Assembly (NCBI RefSeq): GCF_963259705.1
Contig: NC_081841.1
Coordinates: 93,529,059 to 93,593,058 of the forward strand
From: Myotis daubentonii
Taxonomy: Eukaryota > Chordata > Mammalia > Chiroptera > Vespertilionidae
DNA: 64,000 bases
Direction of reading: 5' to 3'
How positions within the stretch are numbered: the first letter of the stretch is position 1; every line of letters begins with the position of its first letter. The translations under genes and the position numbers were made by a program. The notes beneath the pieces were generated by a model, which saw only the letters and a list, made by a program, of their open reading frames with translations, had not been told where the DNA came from and did no database searches. Shown piece after piece: positions 45,621 through 57,079 of this stretch.

Positions 45621-45626
45621 GGTTAT

Positions 45627-45970
45627 TGTATTAGTCAGCTTGAGTAGCTATCAGAAATGCCATCAATTGGTGGCTTAAACAACAAACATTTATTTCTCAC
45701 AGTTCTAGAGGCTGGAAGATTTAGTTCCTGGTGAGAGCCCTCTTCCTGGCTACAGACTGGGGTCTTCTTGCTGGGTCTTCACTGTGGTGGGGTAGGGCAC
45801 AGAGAACATGCTCTAGTCTCTTCTAATAAGGACACTAATCTCATCATGGGGCTCTTCTCTCATGACCTCATCTAAACCTAATACTTTACAAAGGCTCCAT
45901 CTCTAAATGCAATCATATTTAGGGTTAGTTCTTCAACATATGAATTTAGGGGGATGCAGTTTAGTCTATA
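45627..45970 (-). mobile_element. ERVL-MaLR LTR (MLT1/MST group)
   Basis: TGTATTAGTCAGCTTGAGTA, GGTGGCTTAAACAACAAACA, TTTATTTCTCACAGTTCTAG and AGGCTGGAAGATTTAG are the reverse complement of the 3' LTR end. CTAATAAGGACACTAATCTC and TCATGACCTCATCTAAACC are its middle. TTCAACATATGAATTTAGGG lies near its 5' end. It is the 3' LTR of a minus-strand element whose internal part follows. Confidence 0.88.
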
Positions 45971-47514
45971 ATATTCTGCCTCTTGCTCCCCCAAATCCTG
46001 TTTTTCTTGCATACAAAATACATGCATTCCATCCTAATAGCCTCCAAAGTCTTAACTCATTCCAGCATCAACTTTAACGACTAAAGTCCAGGTCTCACCT
46101 AAATCAGATAAGAATGAGATGATTTGAACTACTATTTATCCTGAGGCAAAATTCCTCTCTAACTGTGAACATGCAAAACCAAACAAAATATGTGCTTTCA
46201 AATATGATGGTGTGAGGACAGACATTCTTATTCCAAAAGAGAGAAATAGGAAAGAAGGAAGGAGTGACAGGTCCCAAGCAAATCCAAGATCTTGCAAGGC
46301 AAATTCCAAGAGATCTTTGGGCTTGAGAATAATCCTCTTTGGCTCAATGCTTTACCATCCAGGCTCCCTGGGGTGGCAATGTCATCCCTAAGGCTATGTG
46401 AGGATCAGTGGCAGCACTCTAGGGCCTGGGGGTGGGGGGTGGGGGGAGGGATGCCCAGGATGTGGCTTTCTTTGCGGGAAGTGGTGTTGTCCTTTGAAAC
46501 AGGTGGAGACAGCCTTGCCCCTCCCATTTCCCTCCAGACCCCTGGCCTGTGCACTCTGGGCCTATTGTGAGAGAGTGGCAGCCCTGAAGATCTCTGAGTT
46601 GCTTTTGGGGCCCTTCTTCCCTTTTCTGGAAAGATGGCTCATAGTTATAGCCAAGTAGCTCTATGGTCCCATCTTGTAGAATCCAAGAAGTCCTTTGTTC
46701 ATTCTCTCCCACTTTCTCTGTCCCCTTTAGTTCAAACTAATGATGGTATAATCCCATCTCTATTTCCTGACCTCTGCTGACACGGCTGGTTAAGTTTACG
46801 AGTAGCACCCATGATCTCTCTATCATGTGGTTGCTCAGTCACACCGTTAGTGTTCTCTTTAGAACAAACGTGTTTTTTGCTATATAGGTAGGCTGAGACT
46901 TTTCCAAACCTCCAAGTTCTGGTCCATTTGGTTTAATGACTTTGACTTCAATTTATCTTTCTCCTGTCACATTTTACTATAAGCAGCCAGGAGGAACCAA
47001 GCTACTCCTTCAATACTTGGCTTAAAAATCTCCTCCACTAAATATTCAATTTCATCGTTCACAAGCCCTACAAACACAAAGAGCACTAGAACACTAACCA
47101 GAACATGAACACAATTTGGCTAGGTTCTTTGTTACTCTTTAACAAGGATTGCCTCTCCTCCAGTTTCCAATAACACGCTCATTTCCACCAGAGACCTCAC
47201 CATAATGCCTTTACCATCCCTATTTCCACTCACACTCTGCTCATAATTATTTATGTATTTTCTAAGAAGATAGAAGCTTCCTCTTCAACTCTCAGACTAA
47301 TACAGTCATTATGATGATGAGACCCAGGGGCTTGGTCAAAACTGGGCCCAAGGACATTTTTAGGATTCCTTTTCCTTCAGCTAGCTTACCTCTGAGTTCC
47401 CAAACTTCCTTTGAGTTCTAGCCATAAATCCTGCTAAACTTGACTTAATGTTTTGATCTTGAATCTCTAGCTTTCAATCCTAGTATCCAAAGGCTGTAGA
47501 CCATTAGTCTTTCT
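45971..47514 (-). mobile_element. MaLR internal region relic
   Basis: CTCCAAAGTCTTAACTCATT, CCAGCATCAACTTTAACGAC, AAGTCCAGGTCTCACC, GACTTTTCCAAACCTCC and CTCCAGTTTCCAATAAC follow the order of the THE1/MST-type internal region, in reverse. It is an ancient gag-like remnant without a readable protein. A G-rich stretch at 46428-46450 could form a quadruplex. The far (5') LTR was not found. Confidence 0.7.
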
Positions 47515-47756
47515 TTTCTTAAAAAAAAACAAATTTTTTTTAAAAAATATATTTTATTGATTTTCCACAGAGAGGAAGGGAGAGCGATAGAGAGTTAGAA
47601 ATATCGATGAGAGAGCAACATCGATCAACTGCCTCCTGCACACTCCCCACTGGGGATGTGCCCGCAACCAAGGTACATGTCCTTGACCGGAATCGAACCT
47701 GGGACCCTTGAGTCCACAGGCCGACACTCTATCAGCTGAGCCAAACCAGTTAGGGC
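47515..47756 (-). mobile_element. VES SINE, young type
   Basis: Reverse copy with TTTAAAAAATATATTTTATT, ATCGATCAACTGCCTCCTGC, GGAATCGAACCTGGGACC and GAGCCAAACCAGTTAGGGC. A perfect 14-bp duplication CCATTAGTCTTTCT flanks it (47501-47514, 47757-47770). Confidence 0.96.
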
Positions 47757-47869
47757 CCATTAGTCTTTCTCATCAAAATAGAGACTTAATGTCTTGATTT
47801 GGCATTTTCTCAGTAGCTGATAAATCATCAGGATTATTTTATGCTGCAAAGCAGAAATAGACAATAGAT

Positions 47870-48081
47870 CAGTGGTTCTCAACCTTCTGGCCCTTTAAAT
47901 ACAGTTCCTCATGTTGTGACCCAACCATAAAATTATTTTCATTGCTACTTCATAACTGTAATGTTGTTACTGTTATGAATTGTAATGTAGATATCTGATA
48001 TGCAGGATGGTCTTAGGCAACCCCTGTGAAAGGGTTGTTCGACCGCCAAAGGGGTCGCGACCCACAGGTTGAGAACCGCTG
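47870..48081 (-). mobile_element. SPIN-type hAT element, non-autonomous
   Basis: Also 212 bp, same orientation as and very similar to the copy at 18432. Terminal repeats CAGTGGTTCTCAACCTTCTG and AGGTTGAGAACCGCTG. Perfect 8-bp duplication CAATAGAT (47862-47869, 48082-48089). No coding capacity. Confidence 0.95.
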
Positions 48082-48194
48082 CAATAGATGGAGGGTTTGG
48101 CCTCTCAAGAATTGGTCCAGCTCACCTGGAATATCCTTTAGAGCCTGATATATGGAAAGGGAAGAAGGCCTACATTCCAATCCTGTTTTTGTTA

Positions 48195-48335
48195 CCAAGT
48201 AGCTATTCAACCTTGGGTGAGTTGACTCATCTTTCTGATCCTCAATTTTTTTACTTCTTAAATAAGAATTTGGGGCTAGGTACATTCGTTTTTGCTCTAA
48301 AGTTCTGTGCTTCACATATTTTGCAACAGTGGAGG
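48195..48335 (+). repeat. MIR relic
   Basis: CAAGTAGCTATTCAACCTTG, GGTGAGTTGACTCATCTTTC and TGATCCTCAATTTTTTTACT match the sense MIR core. Confidence 0.65.
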
Positions 48336-48339
48336 GCGG

Positions 48340-49185
48340 GGAATGAAGCTCTGACCTTTGAATTTCTACAAGGCCTTTTTATAGCCCAGAGAGCCATGGT
48401 TCTATCTAATAGTTAGTTTCCTGTTCATGGTCAGCAGATGGGCTCTGCTTGTGGTCATACAGGGATTCAGGCACCTTTCCACTCATGGCTCCACCTTCTC
48501 TAGTCCTCTAAGGGAAAGATATTGGGAGTGGTACAAGGTAGGTTTCCGTGGGCCAGGCTGGGAAGAAGTACACATCGATTTGCTCCCCTCTATTGGACAT
48601 AATTTCATCACATGGTGACATCTCATTTTAAGTGAGGCTAGAACATGTTACCTAAGTATGTGCTCAGGAAGAGGAAGCGAACATGGCTGTGGGTGAGCAA
48701 CCCAGTGTGTGGGAATGAGGCACCGGCTTGTCTTGAGGCAGAAGCTGGTGTGGAAAGCCTCTGGGAAGTACCTGGACCTCTGTCTTTCTGCACAGAGGTT
48801 TTCACATACTGGTTTGGTCCATTGGGCTTGATTAGCTGCCAAGAAAAATAGGTGATATATTTTAATAATGGCCATGCCCACTCAATCATTTATATGTTCA
48901 TTTAACAAGTAGTTATTAGCATCACATTTGGAGTAGAAACTACGAATCTACCAAAAAACCCACAACAAAACAAAAACATGAAAAAATCAAATAATTCATA
49001 GTGCTAGACCTCAAGGATCTCACAGTATAACAGATGAACTAAGACAACTACAAAATCCACTGTCATACACAGCAGTATGTGGTCCATGGTATAGGAGTAG
49101 TATGTTTTATAAGATACCTGGTTTGGAGAAAACTCTTTCATTTATGGAGTTTGGAAAGAAAAGGCAGAGAGTGAGCAGATGGAGT
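48340..49185. other. no recognised feature
   Basis: Overlapping frames of 63-83 codons on both strands at 48638-48889, none with a recognised domain. Confidence 0.5.
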
Positions 49186-49194
49186 GAGGGAAGA

Positions 49195-49265
49195 GAGGAT
49201 CAAACGGTGTGATGTTGGCTAATCACTATGCTATAAACCTGAAACAAATACAACATTAAAAAATG
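49195..49265 (+). repeat. L1 3' terminus relic
   Basis: CACTATGCTATAAACCTGAA and ACAAATACAACATTAAAAAA match the conserved L1 3' end (GTACACCTGAAACTAATATAAC). Confidence 0.6.
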
Positions 49266-49269
49266 ATGC

Positions 49270-50015
49270 AATAGTAGAAATGGAAAGACGGAAGTCAGCC
49301 CCAGGAAGCTCTTAAAGAGTTTGGACTGTATTTGTTAGAAAATGGGGACACTGACAGTCTGGATCATTTGGGCCACTTGACTTCAGAGGAAAAAGAGCTC
49401 CCTTGACACATACTACACTCTCCATCCGTGGCCCAGAGCCTTGCCTTGCCAATGCTGCCTGGTCACGAGGGACCAGGGAAAGAATGTAGATAATTTGGAC
49501 TCCTGGAAAACAAACCCAACCCAAGTCTACCAATGGAGCAGTGTGGGGCAATATGCCTAATCCTGCTATGGACAGGCCCTCTCCTGGGGAGCCCACACTA
49601 AGGATAGTAAACATTCCACTGACCTCTAGTGGTCAAAAAGGCACCCAAACAGTCCCACAAACCCTGGTCCACAAGTCTATCCCCAGTGATATCTGTTGAG
49701 GAAGAAATTGCTTAGACTAAAGCTTCTCTTCTTCTAGCCTCTGCCTTTTTTGCCCTCCATGGATTTCCCCCCTTCATTCAACTAAATCTATCCACTACTC
49801 CTCTCAACAGTGGGGCCTGGCGGGCTGTGGAGCTTCAGGGCGGGAGGAGATACGACACTGCTCCATGTTGGTCACAGCTGCTGAAGCTATTTTCACCTCA
49901 CGAAGGCTTCGGGATGCCTGAAGGATATGCATTTACTAAAAGTCAATATCCTGCTCACAGTTGAATTTTATTAGACTGTGAAGTGGGGTCAAGTGTTCTA
50001 ACACTAATCACTAAT
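49270..50015. other. no recognised feature
   Basis: Unique-looking. The 100-codon minus frame at 49312-49614 has no family match that I know. Confidence 0.5.
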
Positions 50016-50019
50016 GCTT

Positions 50020-50280
50020 CAGAAGCAATCTATGTCAGATGCCCTTCTAAGCACTTTAGATATGAAAATTTATCTTTTTAAATAAATCTTCACAATCTTC
50101 ACAGAGTCTTTACAAAACACCTTAGAAATAGAAACTGTTGTTACTCCTCATTTTAAAGATGAAGAAACTGAGGCACAGAGAGGTTAAATAACTAGCTCAA
50201 GATTATAAAGCTGCACAGTGATAGAACAGATACCTGACGCAGACAGCTTAACTGCAGAACCTGTATCCACAGGATATTGC
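50020..50280 (-). repeat. MIR SINE relic
   Basis: GCCCTTCTAAGCACTTTAGA, CTCATTTTAAAGATGAAGAA and ACTGAGGCACAGAGAGGTTA are a well-kept reverse MIR. Confidence 0.88.
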
Positions 50281-50554
50281 CCCCAAGCATTTCCTGGACT
50301 AGCCACATGGCATTTCTGAGGCCCAGAGGCCTCTGCTTCCTCATCTGCCATATGAGGGTATTGGACTAGAGTGGAGGTATTTAGACTTTTCTCAGGAGTG
50401 GAATGGGCAGGGTCAACAGATAATGGAGCATTTGCTTTGGCTAAAGCAGAGGATAAAAACCCTGTTTCTTTCTCAACCCAAGGGACTCTTAAACTCCTGA
50501 GAAAGATCTCAGGACTCCAGGGAACTAGAGGGCCCCAAAGAATTACTTAGCTAG

Positions 50555-50750
50555 TACTTATTTAGCACTTACCGTATTAGGTGTGTTAGAAATAGTGTAC
50601 ACTTAATCCTCACAACAACCTCTTGGGGTAGCTCTTATGTCCATTTTACAGATAGTAAAACAATTTAAATTAAATAGCCAGCCCAAGGCCATGCAGCTAG
50701 TAAGAGGCAAAACTGGAATGGAAGTCCAGTCAGGCTAACACCAAAGCCCA
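50555..50750 (-). repeat. MIR SINE relic
   Basis: ACTTAATCCTCACAACAACC, TCTTGGGGTAGCTCTTATGT and CATGCAGCTAGTAAGAGGC keep the reverse MIR order. Confidence 0.88.
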
Positions 50751-50754
50751 TGCC

Positions 50755-51335
50755 TTTCACAGCAAACTCCACTGTCCCTTTGACAGTGAGACTGAGTCTG
50801 GGAATCTGGGAACAGGGATCAGTTTCAAGCCTACTCTTGGGTCACCATGCCGGCTAAGGAGAGGGGAAGGAGATCCTTCCTGCAGGGCAGTGGGGAAACT
50901 GAAGGTAGAGACGAGCTTACAGGAGGAACCCAAATGACACTGGGACATCCCCAGTCCAGTTCAAGTCGCCTCCGGCAGACAGCTACCCGAGCCACAGCCT
51001 GTTGATATGAATGGAGGCCCTCTCTGCCCTGACAGAAGGTTGAAGTCAAAGGAAACTGTTCTGATATGAGCTCCAACTCTCAGGGACCCTTTTTAGATTC
51101 TGGCTCCCACACTGGGAGGTAGCAAAAGCAAACACCTTTGCCACCAGCTCAGACATAAGCTGCCTCTAGGAGGAAACTGCAAACCCTGGCTGAGCAGGGC
51201 TGTGGGATCAGTCCATGTCACTCAGCCCACTTGGTGGTTGCTTATTTCTCGAGTTTGCAGGTGTTGCTGTAACTCCAGGGTCTGGAGATAAAAGTGATAT
51301 CAAAGGGTCCTTGATTCCCTTTCCATTTAAAAAAT
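50755..51335. other. no recognised feature
   Basis: Two overlapping minus frames (63 and 81 codons) without motifs. Confidence 0.5.
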
Positions 51336-51339
51336 AACC

Positions 51340-51500
51340 TGATTTTTAAGCAGTGCAACATAGTAGAAGAGAATCAGAAGACATGTGTTCCAGCCCTAGC
51401 TCTTCTCTGACTAGGTGTATGAACTTGGGTAAAACTCATTCCCTCTGTGGCCTTCGAGAGGGGAAATAACTGACCAAGTTCAGCTAGCAAGCTAGTGACA
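51340..51500 (+). repeat. MIR SINE relic
   Basis: AGTGCAACATAGTAGAAGAG, ATCAGAAGACATGTGTTCCA and CTAGGTGTATGAACTTGGGT follow the sense MIR. Confidence 0.75.
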
Positions 51501-51594
51501 CAGTCAGGACTTAAAACTAAGTCCTGATTCACTCCTCAAGCTAAGCACACTTTGATTAAAGAGTTCATTGCATCATTAGATTCGTTTACTAACA

Positions 51595-51810
51595 CAACAA
51601 TATTTATTAAGTAGTCCCGTTGTGTCAGGGACTGTTAGGAACCAGGAATATTGTGATGAATAGAAAGCACACTCTGAACTAAAGGGAAACAAATCATCAA
51701 GTTATTCATTTTCCATTTAAAGATGAAGACAATGAGTCCAAAAGGGAAAAGCACAGTGACTTGCTCAAGGTCCAGAGAAAGTGGTGTGGCTGAATGAGTG
51801 TAGTTTAATT
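51595..51810 (-). repeat. MIR/L2-type relic
   Basis: AACAATATTTATTAAGTAG and AAAGATGAAGACAATGAGTC, then GTGACTTGCTCAAGGTC, fit a diverged reverse MIR. Confidence 0.6.
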
Positions 51811-51814
51811 TAAT

Positions 51815-52415
51815 ATATTTAAATGAATTTTGTGAATGAAGGGACAAAGGAGCTGATAAAGGATGAGAAAGAGTAACAAGAGCCTTATATGGAAGCCAAG
51901 TCAGGCTGAGAGGTCAATGACAAATTAACCGAAGCAGGTGTTTCATTCCCCACGGTGGCTCTTTTTGTCTCTCTCAGGGAATAGTAAGAATGTCTATATT
52001 CAGAGGAGTAGCCAATATAACGTGTTATTTTTCTAAGATGAACTAAAGCTGGTCATCAAAGCAAGGAAAATAATACTGGGACAAAGTTTAGGGGAGTTGT
52101 TACCCTATAAAGTCCTTGCTCAAATATCAGCCATGTGAGAAAGAGCAAAATGCCTTTGCATGATTTTCTGATTATCTGAACTTGGCGAATTTAGGGATGA
52201 ATGTGAGAATGTTGGACAGTAAGCTTCTAGGAGATACACAACCTGATGGAGTGTTAGAGCCAAGACTTTGTGTGTTGTGATCTAGAGAAACATTTGGCTG
52301 GCTGATTTCTGGTGACACTCATTTCTCCTCTTGAATGACCTGAGCATTCCAGGTTAAGACTGAGAGTGAGCTGACTTTACCTGAAAGGAATCACACACAG
52401 TTTTGAAGCTCACCA
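51815..52415. other. no recognised feature
   Basis: AT-rich, no gene. Confidence 0.5.
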
Positions 52416-52434
52416 TTTTAAAATAATCTGTTGT

Positions 52435-52655
52435 GTCCTAACTGGTTTGGCTCAGTGGATAGAGCTTCGGCCTGCGGACTCAAGAGTCCCAGGTTCGATT
52501 CCGGTCAAGGGCATGTACTTTGGTTGCAGGCACATCCCCGGTGGGGGGTGTGCAGGAGGCAGCTGATCGATGTTTCTCTCTCATTGATGTTTCTAACTCT
52601 CTATCCCTCTTTCATCATCTCTGTAAAAAATCAATATAATAAAATAAAATAAAAT
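52435..52655 (+). mobile_element. VES SINE, young type, intact pol III promoter
   Basis: The best-preserved sense copy. Box A TGGCTCAGTGGA (52448-52459) differs in one position from the consensus. Box B GGTTCGATTCC (52492-52502) is perfect. GTGCAGGAGGCAGCTGATCG and a variable (AAAAT)n tail follow. A perfect 15-bp duplication AAAATAATCTGTTGT flanks it (52420-52434, 52656-52670). It could be transcribed by RNA polymerase III. Confidence 0.97.
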
Positions 52656-52674
52656 AAAATAATCTGTTGTAAAC

Positions 52675-54345
52675 CAAAACATCACACCCTAACTTATGTT
52701 TTCAGTAGATGTTGATTTTAATTGTCTAACACCAGCTTATTTTTAGTGTCTGAACCGTTGATGATGACCACAGTTTAAACTCTAAGACAAACCCAAAGAG
52801 AGATGGAATCAAAGCTGACTTCACTCTGGTTGGGCTGTCTGCATAGCAATCATCTTCACTATTTACTCAGTCACCAACAAGGGAACAAAAAGGAATAAGA
52901 AAGTGCCTCATCTTTGAGGCGTTCACAGTCTAGAGGAGGAAATAGATGTAATGAAGAGAATATTTCAGCACAATGCGATAGATACTCTTAGACAAGTATG
53001 CTCAAAGTGTGATAGTTAAGGCCATAATTTTTAGAAAAGATGAAGCCCTTCCACTTCCCCATATATAAGCCCTTACAAAAAAAAATGTATTTTATGCCAA
53101 CTTACATGGTGGCATATGAAGCACACAGCAAGTATGCCCATTAGAGCAAGAATTTAGTGCTTCTGATGCCCCAACCACCACCCCACTCACCTTCCAACAG
53201 CTCCAACCGGGCTCCCCTGAGGAGACCTGTCCAGCCTGTGGTGCAGAAGGCCAGTGCTCCTCTATGGCTTGGTCTTCCAGGAGAGTGATGGGCCTTGGCC
53301 CAATTAACTGTGGAGATGGACACTTGCTGAATTTTCCTGACTGAGCCCCTGGAATGTTACCCAATAACTTTTTCTCCTCAGTTTTTGCCTGGGTTCCTTG
53401 TTGGAATTCTTCTCCCTTGAACACTAATGTCAGAGAACTGATGATGGTGTCTTGAAGGACAAGAGTGCCTGGAAAGCAAGCAGGAGTGTGGAATGAGAAA
53501 ATAGGGTGCCAGAATGAAATGGAGTGAAGAAAAGCGGGGGGTGGGGGGGGGGCCGGGGAGCGGTCAAGCTGAGGAAGGTGATTTTACAGTTTCTGGATTT
53601 AGACAGATCCTATCTGATTGGGGTCCAGACCTCATCTGGCTTAAGTCCACCATGAGGGAGGAGTGTGTGTTGGCCCTGAGCATTCATGGTTGAGCTGGAC
53701 CACAGCTGCAGTCTCAGACTGAATCCATCTGTGGAGGTCAGTCCCAGGGTGACCTTGGCCTCTTCCAAAACCTGTTCAGTCACACCAGGCTAAAGGATGG
53801 GGTGAATGGCAGGAGACCAGATGGCAGGGGCTAAAGCGAGGGTGGATGCTGCAGCTGATGGTTCAGGGCCCCTGGCTGGACTTCTATCCCCATCCTCACC
53901 AAAACCTCCTGCCTGTGGCTGGCAGGAGGAAGCGGATGGCTGTGGGGAATTAGTAATGAGATATGGAGTCATTCACCTCCAGGTCACTAGTTCAAAACCA
54001 GGTCAACAGTGAGTCAAAGTTCCTGACCAAGGAGGACATGATGAGGTTTCACTTGAGTGCCTTAAAGGAAAACATTTGTTCTCTTAGAAGACAACTCAGG
54101 CAGGTCAGCCTGGGCCACAGGGCAAGGAGCTCTGTCTCTGGGCACACCCTGTGAATAAATGAATGAATAAATAAATGCATGGGTCACAGAATGAAAGTTT
54201 AGAGAAATATCAGCTCTTAGAACACCAATGGTGCCATTTTATTGCTAGAGAATTAGCAAGTTTTCCTCAACACCAAACAAAATCTCTAAACTCAAAGCAC
54301 AGTGCTTGGCTCACAATAGATTCTTGGAAATGTTTCCTGAGTGGA
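52675..54345. other. no recognised gene
   Basis: A G-run at 53535-53560. Opposed frames at 53092-53424 and 53790-54012 without motifs. A GAAT/AAAT run at 54150-54178. Confidence 0.5.
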
Positions 54346-54352
54346 TGAATAA

Positions 54353-54428
54353 GTGGATGGATGGATGGATGGATGGATGGATGGATGGATGGATGAATGG
54401 ATGGATGGATGGATGAATGGATGGATGG
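54353..54428 (+). repeat. (GGAT)n microsatellite
   Basis: About 19 tetranucleotide units with two GAAT-type interruptions. The minus-strand HPSI repeat frame here is an artefact. Confidence 0.98.
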
Positions 54429-54604
54429 GCAGCAGGATCAAACAAGTAAGGCCAGCATGCATGAATGAGGCAAGACTGAAAAAGTTTATGTAAATTAATT
54501 TTTCCTTTTTATCCAAAATGGCCTTTTGGTTTCCCTTTCTTTCTAACTCTAAATCCCAAACTTTCTCATTCATCCAGTCTCTTCCTAATCAATTTTTTTA
54601 GTCA

Positions 54605-54720
54605 TTCATCCATTTATTTGTTTAGTCAACACTCACTGAGTTTGTTCTCTATACCAGGCACACACAAAGATAAATAAGACACAATCTAAGCCATACATCA
54701 AATGGTGGAATCAGACAAGA
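54605..54720. repeat. old interspersed repeat, family unresolved
   Basis: TCATTCATCCATTTATTTGT, CAACACTCACTGAGTTTG and ATACCAGGCACACACAAAGA match the motif described at 17765. A similar piece lies at 54810-54890. Confidence 0.55.
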
Positions 54721-55129
54721 TTTCTAACTTCCTTTGCCTAGCGCTTGGTTAAAGTTTCTTTCTTCTTTCTTACTTTTTAAAAATCACATAAACTCTTGCC
54801 TATTCATTTATGTTTACTCATGTGTTTAGTGAGCACTTGTTTCGTGCCAGTCACTAAGCTATGGGGTTAAAACTATGAGTAAGAGAGTTTGGTTGTTTGT
54901 CTTTGTCTTGCAGCTACAGGGTCTGTCCTAGATTATAAGTGACTACTCATTCAGATAGAGAAGTGGAATTTAGTCATGAATCAGAGCTAACATCTAATAA
55001 AAACTATGCAGGGGCTGGAATGAGACTGTTTGCTCTGTTTTATAACTGACCTAGCACCACTGATGATTAGCAGCTATGTGGAGATTTTCAACAATAAGAC
55101 TGCTTATAAAAAGGCATCATAATTTTAAG

Positions 55130-55520
55130 AATCGAGTAGCCTCATAATTCAATAAAATTGCTATAACATCTATGAGTGTCTACTATATACCAGATATTGT
55201 GCTAAGTGTTGGGGATAATGGGTGAAATCTTGCTGTGGCCCTCTCCAAGATCTGAATCTAGTTAAAGACATAAAAATGCTTTGTTCAATGTGATAAGCAT
55301 TATGGACAAAATGCAAGTGAATTGGGAACACAAGAGAGAACTTTTAAAAATTGTTTGGAAGTAGGGGTGAGGTTTACAGAGGAGCCAATATTTGAGCTTT
55401 GCTTTGGCCAAAGAATAGAAGTTTGTGAAATGAAAGATGGACCCTTTGGGAATGAAGTATGGCATAGCCTAAGTCTGATGGTTGTAGATGTGTGAAAGTT
55501 TATAAACATATGACTAATAG
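55130..55520. repeat. old interspersed repeat, longer copy
   Basis: GTGTCTACTATATACCAGAT, TGTGCTAAGTGTTGGGGATA and CTTTGGCCAAAGAATAGAAG extend the family seen at 17765. The minus frames here are accidental. Confidence 0.5.
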
Positions 55521-55725
55521 GAATTTTAGAAAAATAATATTAAGAGAATGAGTAAAGGAAATAACCATAGAAAAAAGCTGAGAATTTCCCAGAATCTATG
55601 AAAGAAATGAATCTTCAGAAGCAAGAAATGAGTCCTAAGAAAGATAAAATCTGTATCAAGTAACAACATAGAAAAACTTTTAAACACCCAAAATAAATAG
55701 AAAATCTTAAAACAACAAGAGAAAC

Positions 55726-55965
55726 CCTGGCCAGGTACCAGAAATTACATGTTCTTTTTCTATTTTTTTAGTGGTTTACCCAAAACTTTTGTCCAGCATG
55801 TTGGATTCCCAGTCAGGGCACATGCCCAGGTTGTGGGCTTGATACCAGTAGGAGTATGCAGGAGGCAGCTGATCTCAGTGTTTCACCTCTCACATGGTTG
55901 TATCTTTCTCTCCCTTCCCCCTTCCCCTCTCTCTCTGAAAATCAATAAAAAATCTTTAACAAATA
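55726..55965 (+). mobile_element. VES SINE, older type, inside L1
   Basis: CCCTGGCCAG head, an inserted T-rich piece near 55750-55775, then TTGGATTCCCAGTCAGGGC, CATGCCCAGGTTGTGGGCTT and a CTGAAAATCAATAAAAAATC tail. Box A is destroyed. AAAATCTT near both edges may be the target duplication. Confidence 0.85.
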
Positions 55966-56780
55966 TTTTTTTAGATAGTGGAAATAAATCAAATATATTA
56001 GAAAAAAAACAATAAATGTAAGGGAAGTTGACTCACTAGTCAAAAGACAATTGCCAAGTTCAAGGGGAAAAAATAGAAAGAAAACTTGCTTATGCTATTC
56101 TCAACATACGTACCTAAAACAGAAGGATTCAAACCAGTTGAAAGAAAAGGATAAAAAGAGGTATAATAGGCAAATACTGCAGCTATAATGACTATAGCAG
56201 AGTAGATGTCTTTAAGACAGAAAGATGGTCATCATATAATGATAAAAGCAATTATTCATCAGGAAGATATAACAAATCTAAGTTTCTGCTTATTTATTAT
56301 AGACCACAAAATGCATAAAAGCAAAACTGACTGAATTGCAAGGAGGAACTGACAAATCCTTATAGGAAATTAAAAAATATAACTTGCTGGTAATTGATAG
56401 ATAAAGTGGCATAAAAAGTGGCATAAATTTGTAAGATTTGAATGACACAATGGATAAGACTGATCTAACAGACATATATAGAATCATGTGCCCAACAATT
56501 AAAGAATGTACTTTTTTTCCCCCCAAACATATAAGAAATATTTACAAAAATTGACATGGTACTAAGCCACAAAGCAAGTCTCAACAAGTGTCAAAGAATA
56601 AACATTTGTTTATTAGTCAACTTTCCCTGACAAAAATCTATTTAAGTTACAAATGAACATCAAAAGGTAACTGAAACAACATATGTTTAGAAACCATGGT
56701 GGAAATGAACAAATACTTGGAACAAAATTTAAAATCCTACTTAATAGCACTTGGGGGATACAGTTAAGAAGTTCTGAGAG

Positions 56781-56951
56781 CAGTGGTTCTCCACTGGCGA
56801 CATTTGGCAATACCTGGAGACATTTGTCACAATGAGGGGTAGAGGCTAGCATCTAATGGGTAGAGGCTACCCTACATTGCAAAGGACAGCCACCTATGAT
56901 AAAGAATTATCTGACCCTAAATGTCAATAGTGTTACTTTTGAGAAACCCTG
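56781..56951 (+). mobile_element. MER5A hAT-Charlie element
   Basis: CAGTGGTTCTCCACTGGCGA, GACATTTGGCAATACCTGGA, GACATTTGTCACAATGAGGG, GTAGAGGCTAGCATCTAATG, AAAGAATTATCTGACCC and GTCAATAGTGTTAC, ending GAGAAACCCTG. It split the L1. Confidence 0.92.
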
Positions 56952-57079
56952 ACTCAGAGGGAAAGTTATGGCCCTAAATGGTATAGAAGAAAAGAAGAAT
57001 GATAACTATGTTGGTAAGGTTGAGGATAGATTAGAAAGCAGAGCGGATAGCCAAGGAAGGTAGTAGGCTACTGTGATAA

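Larger units (their letters stand above)
55560..57015 (+). mobile_element. decayed L1M-type ORF2 fragment
   Basis: Sense L1 ORF2, endonuclease part. Landmarks: CAGTTGAAAGAAAAGGATAA, AATACTGCAGCTATAATGAC, TAATGATAAAAGCAATTATT, CATCAGGAAGATATAACAAA, GACATGGTACTAAGCCACAA and AGTCTCAACAAGTGTCAAAG. After the MER5A it resumes with AGAGGGAAAGTTATGGCCCT. The frame is broken many times, so it is a pseudogene fragment. Confidence 0.8.

Noticed and set aside
52448..52502. tRNA gene candidate (box A and box B)
   Set aside because: No cloverleaf or anticodon stem; it is the head of a VES SINE with a target duplication.
54292..54573. Frame with HPSI tandem peptide
   Set aside because: Translation of the (GGAT)n microsatellite.
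55749..56015. 88-codon frame with a hydrophobic start
   Set aside because: Translation of a VES SINE and its tail inside an old L1.
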